The notes under the pieces: generated by a model | What the model was told of the DNA's origin: nothing | What the model saw: only the letters and a program-made list of their open reading frames with translations | The model's database searches: none | Shown here: in pieces, positions 42,563 through 54,565 of the stretch | Position numbering within the stretch: position 1 is the first letter of the stretch | Layout of the letters: each line of letters begins with the position of its first letter | Source: Microlunatus sp. Gsoil 973 | GTDB taxonomy: Bacteria; Actinomycetota; Actinomycetes; Propionibacteriales; Propionibacteriaceae | Reading direction: 5' to 3' | Assembly: GCF_009707365.1 (NCBI RefSeq) | Contig: NZ_CP046122.1 | Span: 2,170,001-2,234,000 of the forward strand | DNA: 64,000 bases | Made by a program: the position numbers and the translations under genes

Positions 42563-43936
42563 TCAGGAGTGCCGGTGCATGCTGGCGATCAGCCGGTCGA
42601 CCCGCTCATCACTCGAGGCGAACGGATCCTTGCAGAGCACCGTTCGCTGAGCCTGGTCGTTGAGTTTCAGGTGCACCCAGTCGACCGTGTAGTCGTTGCG
42701 CCCTTCCTGGGCGTGCCGGATGAAATCGCCGCGGAGCTTGGCGCGAGTGGTCTGCGGCGGAACCGACTTTGCCCGGAACACCTCCGGATCGCTGACCACT
42801 CGGGCCGCCGTTCCACGCCGCTCCAGCATGCTGAAGAGACCGCGGCCGCGCCGGATGTCGTGGTAGGCGAGATCCAGCTGGGCGATCCGCGGATCGGCGA
42901 AGCTCAGCCCGTGCTTGGCGGCGTACGCGTCCAGCAGCTTGTACTTGATCGCCCAGTCGATCTCGGTGTCGATCAGTGACAGCTTGTCCTCCTCGACGGC
43001 ACGGACCGCCCGCTCCCACAGATCCAGCACTCTCAGTGTGGTGGCGGTCTCCAGACCCCGCTCGGCGACGAAGGTGGACACCTTCTCGTAGTACGCCCGC
43101 TGCAGTTCCAGCGCGCTCATCCGCCGGCCGTTGGCCAGCGCGACCAGCACCCGTCCGCTGCGATCCCGGCTGATGTCGCGGATCGCCCGGATCGGGTTCT
43201 CCAGCGTCAGGTCGCGCATCTGCACCCCGGCCTCGACCAGCCGGAGCACCAGCTCGGTCGACCCGACCTTGAGCAGGGTGGTGGTCTCGCTCATGTTGGA
43301 GTCCCCGACGATCACGTGCAGCCGGCGGTACCGTTCCGGATCGGCGTGCGGTTCGTCGCGGGTGTTGATGATCGGCCGGGACCGGGTGGTGGCGCTGGAC
43401 ACCGACTCCCAGATGTGTTCGGCCCGTTGTGAGACCGAATACTCCGCACCTCGTACGGTCTGCAGCACCTTGCCGGCTCCGCAGATCAACTGCCGGGAGA
43501 CCAGGAACGGGACCAGCACATCGGTGATCTTGGAGAAATCCCCGATCCGGCTGATCAGATAGTTCTCGTGGCAGCCGTAGGAGTTGCCGTGGCTGTCGGT
43601 GTTGTTCTTGAACAGATAGATGTCACCGGTGATGCCCTCGGCACTCAGCCGCTGTTCGGCGTCGATGATCAGATCCTCCAGGATCCGCTCACCGGCCTTG
43701 TCGTGGGCGATCAGGGTGGGCAGGCTGTCGCACTCGGCGGTGGCGTACTCGGGATGGGAACCCACGTCGAGGTAGATCCGCGATCCGTTGCGCAGGAAGA
43801 CATTGCTGGAGCGGCCCCAGGTGACCACCCGCCGGAAGAGATAGCGGGCGACCTCGTCCGGGGTCAACCGGCGGCTCCCCCCGGAGGTGCAGGCGACGCC
43901 GTATTCGGTTTCCAGTCCGAAGATCCGTCGGTCCAT
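42563..43936 (-). CDS. pafA: Pup-protein ligase
   Basis: A 457-residue ligase that attaches the protein Pup to lysines of targets for proteasomal degradation. It opens with [20 protein letters not shown] and has the catalytic-Asp motif [16 protein letters not shown] (about residue 55-70). It also has [14 protein letters not shown] and the C-terminal [20 protein letters not shown]. The PafA-specific N-terminus and length separate it from Dop. No pup, dop, mpa or proteasome gene is in this window. It follows the pseudouridine synthase by 12 bp and precedes the FKBP gene. Confidence 0.95.
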   Translation of the reverse strand: MDRRIFGLETEYGVACTSGGSRRLTPDEVARYLFRRVVTWGRSSNVFLRNGSRIYLDVGSHPEYATAECDSLPTLIAHDKAGERILEDLIIDAEQRLSAEGITGDIYLFKNNTDSHGNSYGCHENYLISRIGDFSKITDVLVPFLVSRQLICGAGKVLQTVRGAEYSVSQRAEHIWESVSSATTRSRPIINTRDEPHADPERYRRLHVIVGDSNMSETTTLLKVGSTELVLRLVEAGVQMRDLTLENPIRAIRDISRDRSGRVLVALANGRRMSALELQRAYYEKVSTFVAERGLETATTLRVLDLWERAVRAVEEDKLSLIDTEIDWAIKYKLLDAYAAKHGLSFADPRIAQLDLAYHDIRRGRGLFSMLERRGTAARVVSDPEVFRAKSVPPQTTRAKLRGDFIRHAQEGRNDYTVDWVHLKLNDQAQRTVLCKDPFASSDERVDRLIASMHRHS

Positions 43937-43948
43937 AGGATCGACCTG

Positions 43949-44776
43949 CTACCGACCGACCAGATCCAGCAACTTGCCCAGCTCTGACTGATCAAGATCG
44001 CGGATCTCGCCTGGCCTGAGATTGCCCAGCCTGACCGGGCCGATGGCGACCCGGGAAAGCCTTCTGACCGGATGACCGACCGAATCCAACATGCGTCGCA
44101 CGATGCGGTTTCTCCCTTCGTGCAAGGTGATGTTGACCATGCTACGTTCCGCGGTGGCAGAAACCAGCCGAACTTGCTCGGCGCGTACCGGTCCGTCCTC
44201 CAACATCAGCGGCCGGCGCAGTTTGTTCAAGGTCGCCCGATCGACCGTTCCGACCACTTCGGCGACGTAGGTCTTGGGGACCTTGTACGACGGATGAGCA
44301 AGCCGGTGGGCGAACTCGCCGTCGTTGGTCAGGATCAACAGGCCCTCGGTATCGGCATCCAGCCGTCCGACGTGGAACAACCTCTCCTTGCGGCCCTCCA
44401 GGTAGTTGGCGAGCGTCGGCCGACCCTCCGGGTCGTCGAGGGTGGACACCACCCCGCGTGGCTTGTTGAGCACCAGGTAGACGTGCCGCCGGGGCGGCGG
44501 GATGCGTTCCCCATCGACCCGGATGACGTCCCGCTCGGGGTCGACACGCATCCCCTGTACCCCGACGACCTTGCCGTTGACCTCGACCCGGCCCTCGGCG
44601 ATCATCTGCTCGCTGGCCCGCCGGGACCCGATCCCGGCTGCCGCGAGGACCTTCTGCAGGCGCACGCCCTCGGCCTCCGGCCCGCCGCGGGTTTCGCCGT
44701 GCTGCCCGGGGTAATCGGTGGACGCACCGGTGGACGGCCCCGGCCGGTCATGGGGAGCCCGACCTGGGGGTTTCAC
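43949..44776 (-). CDS. RluB/RsuA family pseudouridine synthase
   Basis: A 275-residue rRNA modification enzyme. An N-terminal S4 RNA-binding domain (VRLQKVLAAAGIGSRRASEQ, AEGRVEVNGKVVGVQG) is followed by the catalytic core with the active Asp in HVGRLDADTEGLLILTNDG and NKPRGVVSTL, YVAEVVGT and HEGRNRIVRRMLDSVGHPV. It starts at GTG overlapping the scpB stop (GTGA). This order, scpA-scpB-pseudouridine synthase, is conserved in actinobacteria (Rv1709-Rv1711). RluB versus RsuA target (23S or 16S) is not decided here. Confidence 0.93.
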   Translation of the reverse strand: MKPPGRAPHDRPGPSTGASTDYPGQHGETRGGPEAEGVRLQKVLAAAGIGSRRASEQMIAEGRVEVNGKVVGVQGMRVDPERDVIRVDGERIPPPRRHVYLVLNKPRGVVSTLDDPEGRPTLANYLEGRKERLFHVGRLDADTEGLLILTNDGEFAHRLAHPSYKVPKTYVAEVVGTVDRATLNKLRRPLMLEDGPVRAEQVRLVSATAERSMVNITLHEGRNRIVRRMLDSVGHPVRRLSRVAIGPVRLGNLRPGEIRDLDQSELGKLLDLVGR

Positions 44777-45477
44777 GATTCCACCTCGGCATCGCTGGAG
44801 CCTGAGGCGTCGGCCCGGCCGTTCGAATCGCTGGTTGCCGGGACGACTGCGAGCTGGCCCAGTTCCTCCTCGAGTTCGGTGGCCTCCGGAAGGTACGGCG
44901 CCAGCTCGGGGAGTTCGTCCAACGACTGCAGCCCCATCCGCTCCAGGAAGTAGTCGGTGGTCCGGAACAGAGTGGCACCGGATTCCTCCGACCCGGTCTC
45001 GGTGATCAGCTCTCGGGTCAACAGGGTGCGTACCACGCCGTCGACGTTGACCCCGCGGACCGCGGAGACCCGCGACCGGCTGACCGGCTGCAGGTAGGCG
45101 ATCACCGCCAGGGTCTCCAGGGCCGCCTGGGACAGCTTGGCGGTCTGCCCTTCCAGGACGTACGCACCGATCAGGTCGGCGTACTCCTGCCGGGTGTAGT
45201 AGCGCCAGCCGCCGGCCACCCGGCGCAGCTCGAAGCCACGCCCGGTCTCGGCATAGAAGGCGACCAGGTCGTCCAGGGACGCTCGGACGTCGTCGGTCGG
45301 TACCCGCAGCGCGGCGGCCAGATTGGTCTCGCTGACCGGTTCATCGGCAATCAGCAGCAACGCCTCGAGCGCGCCGCGCAGCTGTTCGGGTGTACTGACC
45401 CGCGGCTCGTCGACCTGGTCCGTCGGCAGGTCCTCCGGGACCGGTTCGGCGCTCGGTCCCCTTGTCTCGTCAGTCAT
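44773..45477 (-). CDS. scpB: SMC-Scp complex subunit ScpB
   Basis: A 234-residue tandem winged-helix protein of the condensin-like complex that compacts and segregates the chromosome. Typical segments: [59 protein letters not shown] and [19 protein letters not shown]. The C-terminus is acidic and variable. Start ATG overlaps scpA stop and stop overlaps the pseudouridine-synthase start, so translation is coupled. Confidence 0.95.
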   Translation of the reverse strand: MTDETRGPSAEPVPEDLPTDQVDEPRVSTPEQLRGALEALLLIADEPVSETNLAAALRVPTDDVRASLDDLVAFYAETGRGFELRRVAGGWRYYTRQEYADLIGAYVLEGQTAKLSQAALETLAVIAYLQPVSRSRVSAVRGVNVDGVVRTLLTRELITETGSEESGATLFRTTDYFLERMGLQSLDELPELAPYLPEATELEEELGQLAVVPATSDSNGRADASGSSDAEVES

Positions 45478-46430
45478 GCATCCCGTTCCGTCGTCGATTG
45501 GTCCCCCCTCGGACCGTCGTCAGGTCCTCCGTCGGCCTGCCAGTGTCGTTCCTCCTCGGTCGCCTCGTCACCATCCCGGAGTTGCTCGGGCGGCGCGTCG
45601 AACTCGTCGGAGATGCTGACCTGCTGGTCATCGGTTCCGGTCCAGCGGACCACCAGTTCGGCCAGCGGTCTGGGCTGCTCGAAGACCACCGCCTGTTCGC
45701 GGAAGAGTTCCAGCAGTGCGAGGAACCGGCAGACCGTGGTGATCCGGTCCGGCGAGTCACTGGTCAACTCGCGGAAAGTCGCCTGTCCGCGGGATCGTAG
45801 CCGGTCCGCGACCACGACGGCCTGTTCCCGGACACTGACCACCGGAGCGTGCAGGTGGGCAAGGGACAGCACGTCGGCCTCTTTGGGCGCCATCGCGCGA
45901 GCCGCGATCCGAGCGAAGCGTTCCGGTGTCACCGGGATCGTGATCTCCGGAACCAGCCGGCCGAACTCCGGATCGAGGCCGGCCGTCCGCGGCGCGCGCC
46001 GGCTCTGGGCGCTGAGTTGCTCCGCGAAGGCTGCGGCCAATTGTTTGAAGGCGCGGTACTGCAGGAGCCGGGCGAAGAGCAGATCCCTGGCCTCGAGCAG
46101 CGCCAGGTCCTCGGGGTCCTCGACCTCGCCGCTGGGCAGCAGCCGGGCGGCCTTGAGGTCAAGCAGGGTCGCGGCGACCACGATGAACTGGCTGGTCTGT
46201 TCCAGGTCCCACTGATCGCCGAGAGTCTTGATGTGGGCGATGAAGTCGTCGGTGACCTGGGACAGCGCAACCTCGGTGATGTCGAGTTTGTGCTTGCTGA
46301 TCAGCTGGAGCAGCAGATCGAACGGGCCCTCGAAGTTGGTCAGCCGGACGCTGAAGCCGGTGCCGTCGGGTTGCTCGTTCTGGTTGCTTGTCTGGGTCAC
46401 CGTCGGCTCGCGCGGGGCGATCTCGCTCAC
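45474..46430 (-). CDS. scpA: Segregation and condensation protein A
   Basis: A 318-residue kleisin bridging the SMC heads. The N-terminal FSVRLTNFEGPFDLLLQLIS and HKLDITEVALSQVTDDFIAH are characteristic, then a helical middle (LEQTSQFIVVAATLLDLKAA) and a C-terminal winged helix (RITTVCRFLALLELFREQAV). A Gln/Asn-rich N-terminal tail of about 25 residues precedes the domain. GTG start overlaps the stop of the RHH-like gene. Confidence 0.95.
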   Translation of the reverse strand: MSEIAPREPTVTQTSNQNEQPDGTGFSVRLTNFEGPFDLLLQLISKHKLDITEVALSQVTDDFIAHIKTLGDQWDLEQTSQFIVVAATLLDLKAARLLPSGEVEDPEDLALLEARDLLFARLLQYRAFKQLAAAFAEQLSAQSRRAPRTAGLDPEFGRLVPEITIPVTPERFARIAARAMAPKEADVLSLAHLHAPVVSVREQAVVVADRLRSRGQATFRELTSDSPDRITTVCRFLALLELFREQAVVFEQPRPLAELVVRWTGTDDQQVSISDEFDAPPEQLRDGDEATEEERHWQADGGPDDGPRGDQSTTERDA

Positions 46431-46840
46431 GGTTGGGAGAGCCTTCGGACAAGATCGGAGTCGGCGCCGTGCTCGGCGAGATCACCCATGGCCAGGGCCA
46501 ACGCCTCGCGGACGATCCGCCCGCGGTCCACCGCCATCCCGTGTTCTGCCCGGAGCTGCAGCCGGGCCCGCTCCAGTTCCAGCAGCTCATCGCTGCTGAC
46601 GTAGACCGTGATCTTCTCGTCGTGGCGCACCCGGCCCGTACCACGCGGAGCACGGCGCGACTGCCGGGCAGCCGTCAGCTCGTTCGGTTCACCATTGGAT
46701 GGTGCCGGCTCGGCCGGTGATGCCGGAGACCCCGGGGACGCGGCCGCGGCGGCATGCTGCTCGTCGGCCGGATGCCGGGGTGTCGACGGCGTGGCGCGGA
46801 ACAGTTCGGCCGCACCCGGCAGACTCACCCGACGAGGCAT
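46427..46840 (-). CDS. Small protein with ribbon-helix-helix-like domain, between parA and scpA
   Basis: A 137-residue protein. The first 75 residues are low-complexity (Ala/Pro/Ser). The rest, RHDEKITVYVSSDELLELER ... MAVDRGRIVREALALAMGDL, resembles a ribbon-helix-helix DNA-binding fold. It overlaps the parA 3' end by 16 bp and scpA by 4 bp. Placement between ParA and ScpA suggests a DNA-binding accessory of segregation, possibly serving as the adaptor that ParA lacks here. That role is inference. Confidence 0.7.
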   Translation of the reverse strand: MPRRVSLPGAAELFRATPSTPRHPADEQHAAAAASPGSPASPAEPAPSNGEPNELTAARQSRRAPRGTGRVRHDEKITVYVSSDELLELERARLQLRAEHGMAVDRGRIVREALALAMGDLAEHGADSDLVRRLSQP

Positions 46841-47967
46841 CGGGCAAGCACCTCGCGGGCCAACGACCGGTACGCCTCCGCACCCGGCGAGTCGGAGGCG
46901 TAGGTGGTGATCGGCTCGCCGGCCACCGTGGTCTCGGGGAACTTGATCGTCCGCCGGATCACGCTGTGGAAGACCTTCTCGCCGAAGGCCTGCACCACCC
47001 GTTCCAACACCTCGCGGCTGTGCAGGGTGCGCGGGTCGTACATGGTGCCGAGGATGCCGAGCATCTCCAGCTCCGGGTTGAGTCGTTCCTGGACCTTCTC
47101 GATCGTGTCGGTGAGCAGTGCGACACCGCGCAGGGCGAAGAACTCACATTCCAGCGGAACGATCACCTGGTCGGAGGCGGTCAGCGCGTTGATCGTCAAC
47201 AGACCCAGCGACGGAGCGCAGTCGATCAGGATCACGTCATAGTCGCCGCGTACCTTCTCCAGCACCCGCGAAAGGGTCTGTTCGCGGGCCACCTCGGACA
47301 CCAGCTGCAGTTCGGCCGCGGAGAGATCGATGTTGCTGGGCAGGATGTCCAGGCCGGGGACCGAGGTCGGGGCGATGACCTCGTCGGGGGTGACGTCACG
47401 GCTCAGCAACAGGTTGTAGATGCTCAGTTCGAGGGTGTGCGGATTGACACCGAGACCGACCGACAGCGAGCCCTGCGGGTCGAAGTCGACCAGCAGCACC
47501 TTGCGCCCGAGCTCGGTCAACGCGGCGCCCAGATTGATCGTGGTGGTGGTCTTGCCGACCCCGCCCTTCTGGTTGCACATCGCCATGATCATCGCCTTGT
47601 CGCCGGGCTGCACCGGTGGTGGCGTCGGCAGGTCCGGCCAGGGTCGCCCGGTTGGTCCGAGCTTCGGCTCCGGCGCGGCCTCGGGCTGTGTTTCGGCCAC
47701 GTCGCCGGCATGGGCGGTCGTCGGTTCGACGCCGGTGTCCTCCACCGACGGAACGACGAACGTCTCGGTGCTGTGCCCGTCGGTGACCGGATCGAACAGT
47801 GGCTGCTCGGCCGGCCCGTCTCCGGGAACCCGGTGATGGTTGGTGTCGCCCTGGGAGGGTCCATCCGGTGACGGGTCGTCGGGAGACAGTGCGTCGACGG
47901 GTCTGCCGCGGTTTCCGGAGTCTGTCTGCGGGGGCTCCGGTTCACGCGGATCCTGCGTCGTCTGCAC
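46825..47967 (-). CDS. parA: ParA/Soj family ATPase
   Basis: A 380-residue Walker-type ATPase of chromosome segregation. A 125-residue acidic, Pro-rich N-terminal extension precedes the core: deviant Walker A NQKGGVGKTTTTINLGAALT, VLLVDFDPQGSLSVGLGVN (Walker A'/switch I), YDVILIDCAPSLGLLTINAL (Walker B) and VIVPLECEFFALRGVALLTD. No parB is adjacent; this is the Rv1708-like ParA of the scpAB cluster. I chose GTG 47967 because it follows AAGGAGG by 4 nt; ATG 48039, near a TAGAGT -10 box, is the alternative. Confidence 0.9.
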   Translation of the reverse strand: MQTTQDPREPEPPQTDSGNRGRPVDALSPDDPSPDGPSQGDTNHHRVPGDGPAEQPLFDPVTDGHSTETFVVPSVEDTGVEPTTAHAGDVAETQPEAAPEPKLGPTGRPWPDLPTPPPVQPGDKAMIMAMCNQKGGVGKTTTTINLGAALTELGRKVLLVDFDPQGSLSVGLGVNPHTLELSIYNLLLSRDVTPDEVIAPTSVPGLDILPSNIDLSAAELQLVSEVAREQTLSRVLEKVRGDYDVILIDCAPSLGLLTINALTASDQVIVPLECEFFALRGVALLTDTIEKVQERLNPELEMLGILGTMYDPRTLHSREVLERVVQAFGEKVFHSVIRRTIKFPETTVAGEPITTYASDSPGAEAYRSLAREVLARCLVG

Positions 47968-48184
47968 CGATCCTCCTTCTTCTGGCCGGTCGTCGGGACC
48001 CAGCCGTCGGGTTCGGTCACCCTGCCTTGACCCGTTCATATTCCGCAAGACTCTAGTACGGACGGCTCGTCGGGTGCAGCCGCTGGCCGCCCGCCTCACC
48101 GATCGCCGACGGTACATCGACGTGTTGGCCGGGCCGACACTACTCGTCGGCCGGCTCCACCGCACAACTTGCCCGACGCCGGGA
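47968..48184. other. Intergenic region with parA promoter candidate
   Basis: TAGAGT on the minus strand at 48050-48055 is the likely -10 box; transcription would begin near 48043. The resulting leader covers ATG 48039 and the AAGGAGG before GTG 47967, leaving both start options open. Nothing else recognised. Confidence 0.4.
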
Positions 48185-49174
48185 TCAGTTCGCCCGGGGA
48201 TGAGAGGTCAGGTACACCTCGCGGAGATGATCAACGGTGATCAACGTGTAGATCTGGGTTGTGGTCACCGAGGCGTGCCCGAGGAGCTCCTGGACGACGC
48301 GGACGTCGGCACCGCCGTCCAGCAGATGGGTGGCGAAGGAATGCCGCAGGGTGTGCGGGGAGATCTCGGTGTTGATCTTGGCGCGGTCGGCGGTCTGCTG
48401 CAGGATCAACCAGGCACCCTGCCGGGACAGCCGACCGCCTCGGGCGTTCAGCAGCAACGCCGGGTTCCCCCGGCCGCGCGCGGCCAGCTGCGGCCGTCCG
48501 CGGACCAGGTAGTCGGTGACCGCTTTCTTGGCATAGCGGCCCAATGGCACGAAGCGCTCCTTGCTGCCCTTCCCGATGACCCGCAGCCCGCCGACCTCGT
48601 CGGGTTCGGTGAGCAGCCCGGACAACTCGTCGACATCCAGCCCGACGATCTCGGAGATCCGCCCGCCGGTGCCGTAGAGCAACTCCAGCAGAGCGGTGTC
48701 GCGCAGCGCGGTCGGGGTCTCGGTGCCCGGTGCCGCCAGCAGGGCCTGGACGGCGTCCAACGGGAGCGCCTTGGGCAGCCGCCGTGGCGGTTTGGGCGGC
48801 TTGATCCGCGCGGCCGGATTGTCCGCAGTGATGCCTTCCTCTGCGGCGAACCTGTGCAGCCCGCGCACGGCTGCCAACGCTCGGGCGGCGCTGGAAGGAG
48901 CCAGCGGAGGGTGCCTCCAGTGCGGCCGCCCTCCGGCATTCTCCGGCCCGCCGCCGGACTTCCCCGATTCCGGTACGCCTTCGGCCAGGCTCACCGCGTA
49001 TCCGGTGATCGCCGCCGGCGTGATGCCCGCCGGCTCGGTGATGTGCTCGGCGGACAGATAGTCGGCGTACCGCTGCAGGTCGCGGCGATAGCCGCCGACC
49101 GTGTTGGGCGACAGTCCTCGCTCAACGGTCAGATGATCAAGGAAGGACCGGATCATCCGCTCGATCGGCTCCAC
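48185..49174 (-). CDS. xerD: Tyrosine recombinase XerD
   Basis: A 329-residue site-specific recombinase that resolves chromosome dimers at dif. N-terminal SAM-like domain FLDHLTVERGLSPNTVGGYR; catalytic residues in GTGGRISEIVGL (Arg), IGKGSKERFVPLG (Lys), SPHTLRHSFATHLLDGG (His-x2-Arg) and LGHASVTTTQIYTLI (His, Tyr). A Gly/Pro-rich insert of about 25 residues separates the domains. Housekeeping location (between ald and parA, as near Rv1701) argues against a mobile-element integrase. It follows ald by 3 bp. Confidence 0.93.
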   Translation of the reverse strand: MEPIERMIRSFLDHLTVERGLSPNTVGGYRRDLQRYADYLSAEHITEPAGITPAAITGYAVSLAEGVPESGKSGGGPENAGGRPHWRHPPLAPSSAARALAAVRGLHRFAAEEGITADNPAARIKPPKPPRRLPKALPLDAVQALLAAPGTETPTALRDTALLELLYGTGGRISEIVGLDVDELSGLLTEPDEVGGLRVIGKGSKERFVPLGRYAKKAVTDYLVRGRPQLAARGRGNPALLLNARGGRLSRQGAWLILQQTADRAKINTEISPHTLRHSFATHLLDGGADVRVVQELLGHASVTTTQIYTLITVDHLREVYLTSHPRAN

Positions 49175-49177
49175 CGG

Positions 49178-50308
49178 TCAGGCCAGCACCTTCTCCACCG
49201 GCAGCAGCTCCAGGCCGTGGGCGTCGGCCACCGACGGGTAGGTCACATTGCCGTCGTAGGTGTTCAGTCCGGCGGCCAGGGCGGGATCCCGGCTCAGCGC
49301 CTCGCGCCAGCCCTTGTCGGCCAGGCTGACGGCGTACGGAAGCGTGACGTTGGTCAGCGCGAAGGTGGACGTGTGCGGTACGCCGCCGGGCATGTTGGCG
49401 ACGCAGTAGAAGACCGAATCGTGCACCCGATAGGTCGGGTCGGCGTGGGTGGTCGGCCGCGAGTCCTCGAAACACCCGCCCTGATCGATGGCGATGTCGA
49501 CCAGCACGCTGCCAGGCAGCATCCGCGCCACCAGCTCGTTGCTGATCAAGGTCGGCGCCTTCGCCCCGGGCACCAGCACTGCACCGATGACCAGGTCGGC
49601 ATCGAGAACGGCCCGCTCGACCTCGTAGGTGTTGGACGCCACCGTCTGCAGGTGTCCGCGATAGATGCGGTCCGCCCGCCGGAGGCGTTCGATGTTCTTG
49701 TCCAGGATCAGCACCTCGGCCTGCATGCCCAGCGCGATCGCCGCAGCGTTCATCCCGGCCACGCCGGCGCCGATGACCACCACCTTGGCCGCATAGACGC
49801 CGGACACACCGCCCATCAGGACGCCCCGGCCACCGCCGGCTCCCCCGCCGGCACTGCGCATCAGGTGGTAGGCGCCCACCTGTGGTGCCAGCCGTCCGGC
49901 CACCTCGCTCATCGGCGCCAGCAGGGGCAGCGCGCCGTCGTCCTTCTGCACGGTCTCGTACGCGATCCCGGTCACGCCGTGGTCCAAGAGGGCTTCGGTG
50001 CACGGCCTGCTGGCGGCCAGATGCAGGTAGGTGAAGAGCACCTGACCCGACCGCATCCGGTGGTACTCCTCGGCGATCGGCTCCTTGACCTTCAAGATCA
50101 ATTCGGCCTCGCCCCAGACCTCGTCAGCGGTGTCGACGACCGTTGCTCCCGCGGCGGCGTACTCCGCATCGGTCAGTGACGACCCGGAGCCAGCACCGGA
50201 TTCGATCAGGACCTGATGACCGTTGGTCGTGAACTCCCGGACCCCTGCCGGCGTGATCGCGACCCGGTACTCCTGGCTCTTGACCTCGGCCGGAACCCCA
50301 ACCTTCAT
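49178..50308 (-). CDS. ald: Alanine dehydrogenase
   Basis: A 376-residue NAD-dependent enzyme interconverting alanine with pyruvate and ammonia. Marks: MKVGVPAEVKSQEYRVAITP, GSGSSLTDAEYAAAGATVVD, FTYLHLAASRPCTEALLDHG with the active His, VVVIGAGVAGMNAAAIALGM and VDIAIDQGGCFEDSRPTTH. The ATG at 50308 is 8 nt after GGGAGGAG. TATGAT at 50340-50345 is a good -10 box. In M. tuberculosis ald is elsewhere, so its place between NUDIX and xerD is lineage-specific. Confidence 0.95.
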   Translation of the reverse strand: MKVGVPAEVKSQEYRVAITPAGVREFTTNGHQVLIESGAGSGSSLTDAEYAAAGATVVDTADEVWGEAELILKVKEPIAEEYHRMRSGQVLFTYLHLAASRPCTEALLDHGVTGIAYETVQKDDGALPLLAPMSEVAGRLAPQVGAYHLMRSAGGGAGGGRGVLMGGVSGVYAAKVVVIGAGVAGMNAAAIALGMQAEVLILDKNIERLRRADRIYRGHLQTVASNTYEVERAVLDADLVIGAVLVPGAKAPTLISNELVARMLPGSVLVDIAIDQGGCFEDSRPTTHADPTYRVHDSVFYCVANMPGGVPHTSTFALTNVTLPYAVSLADKGWREALSRDPALAAGLNTYDGNVTYPSVADAHGLELLPVEKVLA

Positions 50309-50549
50309 CCCCGTCGCTCCTCCCTGACACCTGATGGAGATCATATCCACCCTGGCACCATGACCTGGAAAAATGCTCCACCGTCCCTGTGGGGCGCGGT
50401 GTCACTGCGCTCGGCCGGGTTGGGCCGGGAACGCGACCGACGATCGGTTCGGTCATGTCCGTCATGGTAGATCGCCTTGCTGTGACGGCGCACGAGATGA
50501 GCGTCCAGAGCCGTCGCGCCGGGCCCGTCGCTCCCAGAACGGGACGCGC
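50309..50549. other. Intergenic region between NUDIX and ald with ald promoter
   Basis: A 241-bp gap. TATGAT on the minus strand (50340-50345) would give a roughly 25-nt leader with the GGGAGGAG site. No -35 with good match, no T-tract terminator for the upstream NUDIX gene, and no small gene were recognised. Confidence 0.4.
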
Positions 50550-52996
<2,447 letters not shown>

Positions 52997-53009
52997 TCAC
53001 GCGCCGGGA

Positions 53010-54551
53010 TCAGGGCGTGTCGGACGGCGGGGGTGTCACCGCCTCCGGTGCCGCCCGGCCCGCGGAGCGGCGACGCACCACCGCAACGACCACGACCGCC
53101 ATCAACATCAGGCTGACAGCAGGGCCCATCACGTTCCGCGCCCCGTCAGTCAGGAGCTGTACCGCGGGAGGGAAGTAGTAGGCCGCGCCGGGTAGGTAGG
53201 CACAGATCAACGCAGTTGTCCGGATCGTCAGCACGCGGTCGACCAGCGGCGCGCCGACGACAAGGGTCAGCGGTGCCCAGCCGAGCACGTCGTACCAGGG
53301 CAGCGTGTACGCCGAGGTCAGCGCCCACCCGATGCCCAGGGCGGAGAGCACCGGCACCAGCTGACCGAGCAGGTCCTGTCGGTCACCGGTGGCCCCGGGT
53401 TCGCCCGGGGTCACCGAGCCGGTCACCACCTGTTGTGCGGGCATCAGCTTGTGGAAGAGCAGACCGTAGACCAGCATCAGCAGCCAGCCGGTGGCAACGA
53501 TGATCGTCACTCCGCGCCGCAGTCCGACGACCTCGCTGAGCGGATACAGCGGCCAGCGCAGCGGGCTGGCCGAGGCGTACTTCCCGGTCGCCAGCAGGGT
53601 CGAGCGGATCGCCTCCGGGCCGGCGATCAGGTAGCTGATCGCGCCGACCACCAGCCCGCTGACCAGGACGACGGCCAGCCGGCGCGGCTGCCTCCGCAGC
53701 ACGATGATCACGGCCAGCACAGCGATACCGAAAGTGATCTTGACGGCGCAGGCCATCCCGAGCAGCACACCGACGATGATCCATCGGCGGCGGGACAGCG
53801 CCAGCAGGGCACCGGCGACGAACATGATCCCGATCGTGTCGGCGTGTCCGGAGTTCACCGCGATGAACAACAGGACAGGATTCACCGTCCACAGCAGGGC
53901 CACCCGCGCCTGCCGGAGTTGATCAGCACCTGCCATTCTGCGCAGCAGCAGTCCGGTGATCAGATAGCAGACCGCCCCGAACGCCGTGTAGACGAAGACC
54001 GTGGTATGCACCGACGACCCGCCGATCAGCGAACCGACGGTCTGCACGCCGGACATGATCGGGCCGTAGACCGAGGTGGTGTCGACCCAGCGGATCCCGA
54101 TGTTGGCGATCCCTACCGGGTCGCGTCCGGTGATCAGTTCGCGGACGGTGTCGATGTACGGATTTCCTCCGGTGGCGGCGAGCCGGCCGTAGCCGGCATA
54201 GATCAACACGTCGGTGGAGCCCATCGGCCCGACCAGAACCATGGCGACGGTCGATGCCACCCCGATCCACGTGAGCCGGCGGACATCGGGCCGCCAGCCT
54301 CGCTCCAGCGCCGACAGCGCCACGAAAAGGCCGGCCCCGCCGACCAGCACGGCCGCCATCAACACGACGGTGACCACCATCGGGCCGGGGTCGACACCGA
54401 AGCCGTACGGCGGCAGCCAGGCCGGCCCGCCCGGCAGTTCGGCCTGGGCGGCCGTCGGGCCGAACGCTCCGACCACGAGGACGACCACGATCGAGACCGC
54501 GATCAGCACCAGGGCGGCGCGTCCGGAGTTCGATCCGTGCTGTGCGGGCAT
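53010..54551 (-). CDS. MptB-like polyprenol-phosphomannose-dependent alpha-1,6-mannosyltransferase
   Basis: A 513-residue polytopic membrane protein with about 13 hydrophobic segments. Segment GSTDVLIYAGYGRLAATGGN, then PYIDTVRELITGRDPVGIAN and TTSVYGPIMSGVQTVGSLIG give the MptB/GT-C landmark with an acidic residue in the first external loop. Family members extend the mannan core of lipomannan/lipoarabinomannan-like glycans. Start ATG 54551 is fixed by TAGGAT (54560-54565) 8 nt upstream; the frame is open further but reads as Arg/Pro-rich non-membrane sequence. Confidence 0.82.
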   Translation of the reverse strand: MPAQHGSNSGRAALVLIAVSIVVVLVVGAFGPTAAQAELPGGPAWLPPYGFGVDPGPMVVTVVLMAAVLVGGAGLFVALSALERGWRPDVRRLTWIGVASTVAMVLVGPMGSTDVLIYAGYGRLAATGGNPYIDTVRELITGRDPVGIANIGIRWVDTTSVYGPIMSGVQTVGSLIGGSSVHTTVFVYTAFGAVCYLITGLLLRRMAGADQLRQARVALLWTVNPVLLFIAVNSGHADTIGIMFVAGALLALSRRRWIIVGVLLGMACAVKITFGIAVLAVIIVLRRQPRRLAVVLVSGLVVGAISYLIAGPEAIRSTLLATGKYASASPLRWPLYPLSEVVGLRRGVTIIVATGWLLMLVYGLLFHKLMPAQQVVTGSVTPGEPGATGDRQDLLGQLVPVLSALGIGWALTSAYTLPWYDVLGWAPLTLVVGAPLVDRVLTIRTTALICAYLPGAAYYFPPAVQLLTDGARNVMGPAVSLMLMAVVVVAVVRRRSAGRAAPEAVTPPPSDTP

Positions 54552-54559
54552 GGCGAGCG

Positions 54560-54565
54560 ATCCTA
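54560..54565 (-). promoter_or_regulatory. -10 box overlapping the murJ stop codon
   Basis: TAGGAT on the minus strand uses the murJ TAG stop (54563-54565) as its first half and ends 8 nt before the mannosyltransferase ATG. It would give that gene an independent leaderless transcript inside the envelope operon. Confidence 0.5.

Noticed and set aside
48185-49174. Integrase of a mobile element
   Set aside because: The recombinase is XerD-like and sits in conserved housekeeping synteny without attachment repeats.
47840-50179. 779-residue plus-strand open frame
   Set aside because: Antisense to parA, xerD and ald; no family resemblance.
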